This document shows, piece after piece, positions 35,764 to 45,662 of a stretch of 64,000 bases of DNA. Position 1 is the first letter of the stretch. The number at the start of each line of letters is the position of its first letter. The position numbers were made by a program, and so were the translations under genes. The notes under the pieces are model-generated. The model saw only the letters and a program-made list of their open reading frames with translations, had not been told where the DNA came from and did no database searches. Location: contig CM026557.1 in the NCBI GenBank assembly GCA_015143295.1, positions 29,173,760 to 29,237,759 of the forward strand, read 5' to 3'. Source of the stretch: Tetracentron sinense (Eukaryota > Streptophyta > Magnoliopsida > Trochodendrales > Trochodendraceae).

Positions 35764-36060
35764 CACTACAAAATTGATGCCATTCAGCGTCACCTTTTTA
35801 ACGGCGCTTAGCAAAAAATGCCTCTAAATGACAAAATAGCGGCATTTTAATTGAAACGTGGCAGATGACAAAGCGGGAACCATGTACCGCGGCCTTTTTT
35901 TGATAAATGCCGCTATTGGTAGTATCATTAACGGCATTTTTTAAAAACACACCGCGGAAATCATGGCGGGAAACCCACCAAAACCTCACGCCGATCCAGT
36001 TGTGGCATCATTTAAGGGCATGTAGTGGCGTTTATAAAAAAATCTCGCTAAAGGCACCGT
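35764..36060. repeat. CACTA terminus and subterminal repeat region
   Basis: It begins CACTACAAAATTG. Within 300 bp there are repeated short motifs in both directions: AACGGCGCT, AGCGGCATTTT, ACCGCGGCC, TGCCGCTATT, AACGGCATTTT, ACCGCGG. Such subterminal arrays are the binding sites of the TNPA-type protein in En/Spm elements (family knowledge). Here they are 30-60 bp apart. Confidence 0.75.
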
Positions 36061-36464
36061 ATTAGGGCCCAAGCTTTTCACTTTTCCCTCCATTTTCCTC
36101 TCCTCCTCTTGCTCCCTACTCCTCTTTCCCTCCATTTTCCTCTCCTCCTCCTAGCTCCCTACTCCTCCGTGCTCCCACTCGTTAATCTCTCCTTGTGAAA
36201 CGAGAAGAAAAAGAAGAAGATCCTGATCTTACGCTGATCTCTAAGGTACTATTTTGCTACAGATTTAGGTTTTAGTTTGGAGTTTTTAGGGCTTACAAAT
36301 CGGTTGTGAGTTTTTCAGGTTTTCATTTTCTTCTTTTCTTTTGTTGAGAGTGTTGGTTTCATACACTAAATCTCTGGATTTCAGGGTGTTTTTTTTCTTC
36401 TTCTTTCTATTGGGGTGGGATTCAACAAGTCTGAATTTTGTGTTTTTGATGGGATTGAAACTAG
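36061..36464 (+). promoter_or_regulatory. Leader-like region next to the CACTA terminus
   Basis: A pyrimidine-rich stretch (two ~45-bp near-repeats of TTTCCCTCCATTTTCCTCTCC, 36,080-36,160) is followed by CTCTCCTTGTGAAACGAGAAG and then CTCTAAGGTACTATTTTGC (36,238-36,256), which resembles an exon end plus a 5' splice site on the plus strand. This looks like a transcribed 5' leader reading rightward into the NB-ARC fragment. That direction opposes the transposase genes. Promoter and splicing are inference. Confidence 0.3.
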
Positions 36465-37133
36465 ATGAGTATTTCTTTGATGGGTGGTGTTTTGAATTGT
36501 ATCGTTAGTTTTGGGAGCATAAGCATTCATGAGGAACAAGCTGTGGGAAATGATCAAAAAAGCTCCCAACTCACTACTTTGGAGTTATATGTCCGTACTG
36601 AAGATAAAAATATTATAACTAGCAAGTTGCTAGGTGAGAGTAGTGGCTTCTCTGTCATATCTATAGTTGGTATGGCAGGGATCGGGAAGACAACTTTCGC
36701 CCAACTAGCTTATAATTTTGAAAGTGTGACGGCTCATTTTAGTTATGAAATTTGGGTGTGTGTGTCTGACCCTTTGATAAGATAAGGATTGCCAAGGAAA
36801 TTATTAAGGGTGTTGGCGAGAATGTCCCCAATGATAGTTCATGGGACATTTTGCATCGTTCTTTGAGCGATTCTGTTAAGGAAAAGCGTTTCCTACTTGT
36901 CCTAGATGATGTGTGGACTGAGGATTATAGAATGTGGGAACCCTTGATGCATTACTTGGTGCACTAGGAAGTAGAGTTTTGGTCACCACGCGAAAGGAGG
37001 GAGTTGCATAGATGATGGACACGACCTATATGCATAAGTTGGAGACATTATTTGAGCAAGCATGTTTGTGGTTGATTAGTCGTATAGTGTTTCGTGGATG
37101 GGAAAATGAAGAGAGTGAAAAGATTGGATAAGT
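36465..37133 (+). pseudogene. NB-ARC fragment of a CC-NBS-LRR (RGA-type) resistance gene
   Basis: An open frame of 106 codons (36,465-36,785) contains the end of the pre-P-loop region and the P-loop GMAGIGKTTFAQLAY, then HFSYEIWVCVSDP (RNBS-A). One missing base near 36,773 shifts the frame. After it come RIAKEIIKGV, the kinase-2 motif KRFLLVLDDVW (about 36,886-36,918), WEPL, RNBS-B-like SRVLVTTRKEG (about 36,968-37,000) and MMDTTYMHKLE, up to about 37,133. A second indel (near 36,955) and a stop (GCATAG) are present. The coiled coil, GLPL, MHD and LRR parts are absent. NB-ARC domains act as ATP/ADP switches in immune receptors; this piece cannot. It lies inside the CACTA boundary, so it may be a captured gene fragment. 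Confidence 0.82.
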
Positions 37134-37582
37134 CTATTTTTCATGGATTATCATGACATCTCTGGAAACAGTATTTCTGCTATAACTTTGTATTGTGTTT
37201 AAAATATGTACAGTACTCCTAAAAATGAACTGAAACTTGACGATTGTTTGGATGGTCGCAGGCAGATAATGCAAAATGAAATAGGACCCAGAATATATAT
37301 TTAAACAATCATCTTTTGGCTCTACCATTTACAGAGCACAAACCAGCTTCGTCCAAGCGCACTATACTCCGAACACAGTTTGGGAAAAGTCAATGAAAAG
37401 TTTTATGGCACATCCAAAAGGTCCCTCTTTCAGCCAAAAGGAGTTTTAATAGCATGAGCGGCTGTTTGTACCTAATTGAAGGAGAGTCAGTTATATGTAC
37501 ATAAAATTTATAGAGCCATTTGCTAGTACCAAGCTATATCATTTGTTATTATTGTTGTGGTATAGGGCAATGCAGAATGCTA
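37134..37582. other. Unassigned CACTA-interior sequence
   Basis: About 450 bp between the NB-ARC fragment and a LINE. I recognise no domain, RNA gene or repeat here. It ends in AGAATGCTA (37,574-37,582), the left copy of the LINE target duplication. Confidence 0.5.
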
Positions 37583-38479
37583 TCAGATTTGGAAACATGT
37601 TTTACAGCTCTGCGGTTACCCCGCTCACTTGATTCTCCCTTGGGACCGTGGGGTTGAATGGGCGGCAAAGGAATTCCATGGTCTAAATCTAATCCAGAAT
37701 ATCAAACGAGTTGCGTTTTGTGCCACCATATATCACATCTGGGCTGAACGAAACAGCAGAATTTTCATGAACTCTTCCAAACACCCTGAGCAAGTTCTTC
37801 ACAGCATCATCACAGACACTAGATTCAAGATCAGCGCCTCAACTGATCAAGTGGAAGACACGGACTGCAACAGAACTTTTCTTTCAAAATGGCAGCTCTT
37901 CCCTCGCTACTTTCATAAGCCCCAGCTGTGGTGTACCTGGTCACCACCACCATTTGATCATTGGGCCCTTAACAGTGACGGATCCGTTAGAGCTGGAGGA
38001 GCAGGTTTTGGGGGTATCATACGGAACCACAGAGGCGATCCGATAGAAGAATCGGATATTCTCAAGTTAGAAATCATGGCAATCGCGCGTGGTCTAGAAA
38101 TTGCAAAGGATTATGGAGTTCAAACCCTCGTAATTGATTCTGACTCCTTACAAGCTACCGGACTTCTCTCCTCTTCGGTTGAACCCCCTTGGACTTTAAG
38201 TAACCTCATAGCTTACTGCAAACACCTCTTGGCAGATTTTTCCTCATTCACCATTCATCATATAGGGCGAGAAAGCAACGCAGGAGCTGATTTTTTGGCA
38301 AAATTTTGTACTTCTATCTCTTCTATAGTTCTTATCCCTTGTGAATTCCCCTCTGTCCTTTCTTCTATTCTTGAGAAGGATAGAGTGGGCTGTAAATTCC
38401 TAAGATTGTAATTCTTCTTCTTTTATATATCGGGTCGGGGTCCGCCTAACCCTAGCTTACCTTCCAAAAAAAAAAAAAA
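37583..38479 (+). mobile_element. Strongly 5'-truncated LINE (family I) carrying only the RNase H end
   Basis: It is flanked by a 9-bp duplication AGAATGCTA (37,574-37,582 and 38,480-38,488). The 3' end has the family tail GGGTCGGGGTCCGCCTAACC...CTTACCTTCC (about 38,431-38,466) and an A run. Insertion into the CACTA interior by target-primed reverse transcription is clear from the duplication and tail. Confidence 0.9.
37585..38411 (+). CDS. LINE ORF2 C-terminal fragment: RNase H (RVT_3 type)
   Basis: The reading frame is open from the first codons of the insertion (QIWKHVLQLCGYP), through the end of the zf-RVT region and the conserved IKRVAFCATIYHIWAERN, to the RNase H domain with NSDGS, KLEIMAIARGLEIA and VIDSDS, ending HIGRESNAGADFLAKF. 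Compared with the copy at 31 kb, 9-10 residues are missing between GDPI and EESDIL, before the second acidic residue. No start codon of its own is expected; an internal TTG at 37,629 is the first near-start codon. Domain order and frame are intact, but it is a dead fragment without reverse transcriptase. Confidence 0.82.
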
Positions 38480-38488
38480 AGAATGCTA

Positions 38489-39040
38489 CATTCATCTACT
38501 GCCAGTGCTAGTGAAAGTGTGGGCTGCCCAAACTCCAGTGGGATAGTTTCAGAGGGTCATACAATTTCATTTGGTGTTTTGTTTTGGGGACTAGGGTCTT
38601 TGGGTTTCAGAAAATCAGCCACAGGGAGGCCAAATTTGGTGTGCTTGTATTTTAATTTTTCCCTATCAATTTAGAAGTGGAGTTATGTGCTTCTTGATAC
38701 ATGGTTTAAATCTTGGAGTTATGTGCTTCTTGATACTTGGTTTAAATCTCAATTTTCTTCAATTGGGTTTTAGATATTCGTTTTACACTTTTGACATAAG
38801 GAAGACAAGTGTATCGTTCTTGCAGGGAAGACAAGGGTTTCGTTATTGCAGAGTTGACCTTGGTTTGGATTATGTTACTTGGTTGTTAGATTAACACGAG
38901 CAGTCAATAGAAAGGGTCTATCTATCAGATGGTTATAATCATCCTACTTTGGTGAAAAAGGATTCTTAAGAGGGTTCTGCCTTAAAATTAAAAGTTTAAA
39001 TATATAATGTTATTAACGCCTATCTTCCAGCATCACAATT
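38489..39040. other. Unassigned CACTA-interior sequence with a short tandem duplication
   Basis: No recognised gene. A 35-bp unit (GAGTTATGTGCTTCTTGATAC followed by TTGGTTTAAATCT) is duplicated in tandem at about 38,674-38,750. The frames 38,483-38,674 and 38,685-38,894 have no recognisable similarity. Confidence 0.5.
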
Positions 39041-39074
39041 CAATGCATATTTACTACTACACAAATAAAATAAA

Positions 39075-39352
39075 ATAACATACACCACCACCACTACACC
39101 ACCACCACCATACACCCATCCACCACTAGCACCACTATCATACACCACCAACCACCACCATACACCCATCTACCACTAGCACCACCACTACCCACAAACC
39201 ACCACTACACCACCACCACCACCATACACCCATCCACCACTAGCACCACTATCATACACCACCACCACTACCCACCAACCACAAATACACCACCACCACC
39301 ATACACCCATCCACCACTAGCACCACTATCATACACCACCACCACCACCATA
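39075..39352. repeat. CACCAC-rich minisatellite
   Basis: Direct repeats of CACCACCACCATACACCCAT plus CCACCACTAGCACCACTATCATACAC, roughly 60-75 bp per full unit with variable numbers of ACC triplets; about four units are visible. It lies downstream (3') of the minus-strand TNPA-like gene within the CACTA. No coding role is evident. Confidence 0.8.
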
Positions 39353-39545
39353 CACCAAACGATTGCAAAACTACCAAACGATTGCAAGAACTGAATTTAA
39401 ACAAGTATATGTTGTCAAAATTACCTCATTGGCTGTTCCTGGTGCCGTATGAACTGGCATCTGTTGTCAAAATTTATAATTTCTTCCAAATTTTAAAAAA
39501 TGATTAATTAAAGCTTGTTAGATTCTATACCTGCCCCTGTAAGAG

Positions 39546-40893
39546 CTATTGGAGCAGCTGCTGCATGGTATCAAGCTGAGCTTGTTGGGCTGCCATCTGA
39601 CCTTGTTGGGCCGCCACCACAGATTTCGTCTCCTGAAGTTCAACCCTTAGCATTTGGGTCTCGGTAGATGAGGAGCCACTAGTACCGGCATGGCTCGAAG
39701 ATGACCCCCATAAATTGGTGGGAGTCGGGCCCAATCCACATCCACAGATGCGTCTAGGTTGCTCAGGCCCCATGACCTGAGAGATAGCATCATCCCGGCC
39801 CGTGCTATCTTGCGAGCCAATCGGTATCTGGCCGAGGAGGTCCCTCATCTGGTGCTGCAAACATTTTGAAACAATTACTACATTGAATTTTAAGAGTCGT
39901 GTTATATGATATAATGAATATTTAAATTACTTACAATCATATCTTCTACTTGAGAGTTGACTGGCCGACCATCTTTCGTCGTGTGCGTCTTTATCCAGAC
40001 CTCAGCACGGCCCGGAGCTTCCCCCGAGAGACTCGCCAATCGCTATGGTAGTGACAATAGTAGAACAACAAATTTTTAACTCATATGCATCAAATTTTTA
40101 AATAAATTATTGAAATTAAACCGAACATACCTCCTCTTCTCTGACTCTGGCGAAGCTCTTTGTGCTCGCTGTATGGGGAATCTTTTGGCACTCGCGACTC
40201 CTTTTATTCCTAGTCTTTCGTTTCTACAATATTACATTTATATATCATATGAGAGAAGTGTCCAAACTTAGAAACGGTATAAGCATAATTAAATTCAAAT
40301 AAAATATACCTGGCCCTCCTCGGAGTACAAGAAGTCGACAAATACCTGCCATTGCTCTGGGGGAATATTAGAGGGGCACCGGGCATAGTTCAAAGCAGGA
40401 GGGTCCTCGTAAACAAAATTTGTCCTCCCCATTAGAGACTTATTGTCCCGCCATTTCTTACCCAAAGACTTCAAAATGTAATCCTCTAGGAAAGGGGGGA
40501 AAACGAACTTCTCCTGCGAAAAAGTTGTCAAATTATTAATATATAAAAGAGCTACATATAAGTGTGTTTTAATAACCGCTCAACAAATTTTCTTTTTCTG
40601 ACCTGTACAAGACCCAAAGCTCTTTTTTTCGCTTCATCACTGATTGCGCACCAACTCTGGACATCGATGCGAAATAAGTGGGCATCGCGTGCATTATTGC
40701 CCAAAAATCCAGCCAAAGTGGTGGCCTCCTCCCCCACGGGCTGTTTTGCATCATTTGTCGGCACTTCCGTTTTCTCTCCTGGAGGCATATTGTAGACCTT
40801 CTTGCACTTTGCTTTCCCACGTACCTTCTTCGCCACCGCGGCGGAAGGTGTGGAAGTCCCCGCACCTAATGGGGTCGTCTCTGTAGGCTCCAT
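39546..40893 (-). CDS. CACTA TNPA/TNP1-like protein gene (Transposase_24 type), about five exons, apparently intact
   Basis: Exons read leftward. Exon 1 (about 40,893-40,600) starts MEPTETTPLGAG, is Lys-rich and ends ALGLVQ before GTCAG. Exon 2 (about 40,514-40,312) follows a CGCAG acceptor: EKFVFPPFLEDYILK, GKKWRDNKS, EQWQVFVDFLYSEEGQ, donor GTATAT. Exon 3 (about 40,223-40,133): QKIPHTASTKSFARVREE, a hallmark of this family. Exon 4 (about 40,046-39,937): RLASLSGEAPGRAEVWIKTH, donor GTAAGT. Exon 5 (about 39,854-39,546): HQMRDLLGQIP and a Gln-rich coiled-coil tail. I saw no stop in the chosen frames. In En/Spm this protein binds subterminal repeats and aids excision. Exon edges are approximate. 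Confidence 0.75.
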
Positions 40894-41226
40894 CTATAAA
40901 ATATAGATATTAGCTTCTAAGAGAAATGAAACATGAAAATGAATATAGAGCACAAAGACATGATCTCATGGAACAATGAAATGAAAAGAAAATCATAACA
41001 TACGTACCAAAACATCTTATTGAGTAGTTTATGATGAAGTACTAGCCATCTAAAAATTAGGCATGCATGATTCCAAACTTAACTCTTTTATGAATGGAAT
41101 AGTTTGAACAAGATTCTTGTATCCGATGACAAAAAAGTTATTCCTCATTACAAGAGAACATGAACAAGAAAATGGCACCGAATTCACAATTAAACTAACA
41201 AAATCTTATCATTAAAACAAAAAAAA

Positions 41227-44200
41227 TCATTCTATTTGATCGTTATATTCTGATTCAACGCCCTCATCACTAGATTCCGTAGAAGGAGCTTGTTGTTCTA
41301 ACACTTGGGGAGGCGCATCAACAGTTGCTCCAGTAATCCCTAATCTCACCCAACCGACACCTCCTTCATCGTCATGTTCAGTGTCATCTAATTGTTGGTT
41401 GCCGAAGGGCTCGTTCTCCCTTAATGCATTATCATCCACAACAGATTCCTCATTCATGTCAAGGAAGTCTCTTGGTTTAGTCTTGATGACAAAATGATGC
41501 CAATCTTCTTCTATTGGATCTTCGACGTAAAATACCTGCTCTGCCTGAGATGCCATAACATAAGGTTCGCTCGACACAGAGTCAGCCGGCAGCAAGCGTG
41601 TGAAGTTCACAAGCGTAAACCCAAATGCATCAGTCTTTATTCCTCTACCCTGTGTCTTCACATCAACCCAATCACACTTAAACAATACAAATTTCAAGCT
41701 TTGAGAGTATGTCAATTCGACTACGTCCGTTAAGCGGCCATAATAGGTTATATCGGTTGCAATGGGGGTCTTGTCCTTAGAAGTTGCATAATTTATAGTT
41801 TTTGCAGTAACTGTAACCCCACTATTCTAACTTTTGCGTCCTCGCTCTCTATCCTTAGTACAAAACCTATATCCATTTATGACGTAGCCTTTAAACCTTT
41901 TTGCGACTTTTTGCATATGCAAGTCATGTAATCTCATCCAAAACCGGATTGTCTGAATCTCGCAACCTTTGAACCTATTTGAAGACCACATATAAGATTA
42001 ATATATATATATATATATAACTAATGTGAATCTCGCAAACATAACTAATGTGTTGTGCATAATTCACAAGTTAAGACTTACATAGCCCTAAAATCAATCA
42101 ACAAACTGTTCGTTGTGCTTTTTTTGGATTACCTGAGGGGGCGTTCTGAGTGGATTTGTCATTTTAATTACATTCATGTGCTGCCTACGAAGAATAAATC
42201 AACATGCCAATCATTTTAAGTTAAAAAAGAAAAAACAATGAAAGAACAAACTATATGATAATTGTGTTCTTACTCTGTATATTTCATGACTTTATCGCAG
42301 TTGAACAACACATAACGATGTGTCTGCTGCCATTCTAATTCACTTAGAGCAAATGGTTGCGCACCACCTATCACACTTTCATTGTCATTCCTTACTTGCC
42401 TGTTCAATCTCTATTCCACATTATTTAGGAACCTTGAACAGAATGTCAAACATTCTTCTTCTGCCAAGTACCCCTCTACAATGCAACCCTCTGGTCGAGC
42501 TCGATTGCGCACATACGATTTCAGTGTATTTATCTAAGTGAATTAAATTTTGGTAAGACAAGGGAAAAACTATAACACGAATTTGAAACACTACTATAAA
42601 ATTATAATTGAAGGTCTAGTGGTCTACCTTTCGATGGGATACATCCACCGATATTATACAGGTCCACCTAGCATTGCCTCTGCGGCCAGATGTATAGGCA
42701 AGTGCACCATAACATCAAAGAAAGCCAGTGGAAAAATTCTTTCTAAATGATAAAGCGTAAGCACAATTTTCTCTTCTAACAGTCTCAAATCCTCGCCTGA
42801 TAGACTTTGAAACATATAGCCAAAAAGAAGTTGCTCAATTCGATTAGGATTGAAGCTACATTCTTCGGCAATGCCTTCCTCACGGCCAGTGGTAGGAATT
42901 GTTGCATTATAACATGAGAGTCGTGGCTCTTTAGTCCATAAATTTTACCCTCTTTGATATTGACATGTCTTGCAATATTTGAGGAGTAACCATCCGGAAC
43001 CTTTACACTCTTCAAAACTTTGCAAAACAATTCTTTTTCATTTTTGTCCATCGAAAAGTATGCAGGGGGTAGATAAACTTTGCTTCTACCAGGCTGCAAC
43101 TGAGGGTGAAGTACATGCCGAATTCCCATTTCAACCAAGTCGTTACGTGCTTTTAAACCATCCTTAGACTTTCCTTCCAAACCCAACAAAGTCCCGAGCA
43201 CATTGCCGCATACATTTTTCTTGATATGCATTACATCAAGGTTGTGCCTTAACAAATTGTGCTCCCAATATGGCAACTCGAAGAATATACTCGTCTTCTT
43301 CCAATTATACGGCATATCGGCATGGCCCGTCTGCCTTTGTCTAGTTTGCTCAGTCTGCTTCCTAAGGGAGAAAGGAATACCCTCCAATTTACGCAACACA
43401 TCGGACCCAGACATTGTGGTTGGAGCACATTTGAACTCTGTAGTGCCATCAAAAGGAGTTTTTATTCCACCGAAACCTATGATTTGGCTTTAAGAAATGA
43501 TGGTGCCCCATGTAACATTGCTTTTTGCTCTTAGACAAGTGTCGGCTGCAAGTGTCCTTGTGGCATGAAGGGCATGCCAACTTTCCTTTCATGCTCCAAC
43601 CTGACAACATGGCATACCTAGGGAAGTCGCTAATGGTCCAGAGCAATGCTGCACACATTACAAATGTCTTATTCTTCGACGCATCATAAGTTGGCAACCC
43701 ATTCTCCCACAAGTCCTTTAACTCCTCGACTAAATGCCTCATGTAGACATCAATGGCATTTCCTAGCCCGGAGGGATCAGGAATAAGTAAGGACAAAATG
43801 AAGTTCGGCTGCTTCATGCACATCCACGGTGGTAAGTTGTAGGGAATAAGAACCACAGACCATGTGCTATGAGCAATACTCATTGTTCTAAATGGATTGA
43901 AGCCATCACTCGCCAACCCAAGCCTGACATTGCGAGCATCTAAAGCGAACAAAGGATACTGGATATCCAAATTATCCCAAGCCGGTGAGTCTGCAGGATG
44001 CCTTAACCTCCCATCCTTAGTTCGATCTTCATCATGCCATCTCATTTCAGAAGCAGTCTTCGACGACATGAACAACCTTCGTAACCTTGGTCTCAACGAA
44101 AAGTAACGCAAAATCTTCGCCGGAGTTTTCTTCTTGTGTTCCGCTTGATCATCCCCTATCTTCCATCTTGATTTACCACTTATGTCACATGCTTGCTTGT

Positions 44201-44962
44201 TTACACTCTTTCCAGTAAAGCATGTAATCATTAGGACATGCATCGATTTTATCATAGTTCAGTTCCAAGTCTAACTTCACCTTTTTTGTCTGAAAGTAAG
44301 TATCTGGTAGTTGATCCCTCGGGGAGTACCTCCCTCAACAACTCAAGCAACATGGTGAATGACTTATTGCTCCATCCACTAAGACACTTAATGTGATATA
44401 ATCTTACGATGAAAGACAACTTGGTGTGATTCTTACATGTTGGATACAAAGGCTGTCCCGCATCCCTTATCAATTGAAAAAACTATCTGACTCAGGATTG
44501 GGATCCCGACTACTGGTACCCTCATCTTGATTTGGGACCCCGAATACATCGTGCACCATATCTTCCATCTCATTATGTCTGTCTTGCACAACTCAATTTT
44601 CAGGCACTTGGACAACTGGTGTGTTTTGCAATATGTCTTCCCCGTGATAAAACCAAATTTTATAATTCCAGTCAAATCCATAACAGATCATATAGTCGTA
44701 TGTTGTAACTCTATCTTGATAAACCGCATTGTTGTATTTGGGACATGGACACTTTATACCGCCATTGTTATTAGTCACTCCACGAACTAATGCAAACTCT
44801 ATAAACTACTTTACCCCTTCTATATATTCCTTTGACACCCTATGTAATACAAAAATTGCATTCACAATTGCTTAGATACTAACACTTTTATCATTAATTC
44901 GGTACTTCTTAAAAAATTATGGACAAAAATTACCTTGACTTTCCAATCCAACTCCTATCCAT
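41227..44962 (-). pseudogene. CACTA TNP2 transposase gene, broken
   Basis: A short first exon MDRSWIGKSR (ATG at 44,962, donor GTAATT) is typical for the family. The next exon has VSKEYIEGVK then TAG (for CAG), followed by IKCPCPKYNN and IWFYHGEDI (transposase-associated domain, 44,778-44,593). Further parts are LYPTCKNHTKLSFIVRL and FTMLLELLREVLPEG (44,473-44,252); the TNP2 core at 44,255-43,449 (LALDARNVRLGLASDGFNPF-like, PPWMCMKQPN, KGKLACPSC); LDVMHIKKNVCGN (43,414-42,785); DUF4218 (LYHLERIFP, DVMVHLPIHLA, RWMYPIER) with a stop; and DUF4216 (41,715-41,227). At least three stops or frame shifts separate these parts. The intact protein would cut the CACTA termini. Confidence 0.85.
41999..42019. 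repeat. (AT)n microsatellite
   Basis: A run of about ten AT dinucleotides in a probable intron of the TNP2 gene, between the DUF4218 and DUF4216 coding parts. Confidence 0.85.
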
Positions 44963-45651
44963 GATGGATGAGATTAAGATTTCTAAGTCCTTCGTTAACT
45001 ATATTCTGAGAAATAGCAAAAGTTCGAGATCATCAGTCAATTACAATATGTAATGCATGCATATTGGGCAAGAGAAATAAATAATGCATGCATGCTTCCT
45101 ATCGTCATCAACTCATCTTCTAAAGGGTGGGGTGTTCCTATTCCATTCAGGAATACATAATCCCCAAAAGTCAATAGCTCAGGTGCTTTGTTCCATTTCA
45201 AGGAAATTTTGACAGCATTTCCCTATGGTTCTCCAAGTGCATGACTTAGACTAGGGGTAAGAATGCCATATTGTCTAAATATGTACCCAAAGAACAAGAG
45301 AAACGACTGACAAAATTTTCCTCAATTTGAACAAACCATGAGTAATTGACTATATTGGAGATTATGCATTCCCAAACTATCCAATTGTACAATTCAAGAA
45401 TTATATATAGACAAATACACTTTATCACAAATAAGACCGAAAAGTTGTTAAACTTACATTTAGTCCCACAAGAGAACTAAACGTCATAGTTTACAACTAG
45501 TCCGTCCAAATAGGTGATACAAGAAATGCACTTGTCACACAATGATTCTTGAATGGGAGATCTAAAGTACAATGCATGCTTGAGTATGAACGTAAGCCAA
45601 TACAAAATTTCAATCATCATAAATACAAAGTTTAAACATCCCTAAGCAATC
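44963..45651. other. Region upstream of the TNP2 start, probably CACTA 5' sequence
   Basis: AT-rich, with no recognised coding domain. Since TNP2 is read leftward from 44,962, its promoter and 5' UTR should lie here or further right. It ends at ATAACATAGTA (45,652-45,662), the left target duplication of the next LINE. Confidence 0.45.
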
Positions 45652-45662
45652 ATAACATAGTA

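Noticed and set aside
36381-36569. Minus-strand frame opposite the NB-ARC fragment start
   Set aside because: No recognisable domain, and it overlaps a better supported plus-strand homology.
45430-45460. GAAAAGTTGTTAAAC also present at about 50,385, considered as a target duplication or segmental copy
   Set aside because: Similarity covers only about 25 bases, and the LINE between these points has its own clear 11-bp duplication at 45,652/48,069.
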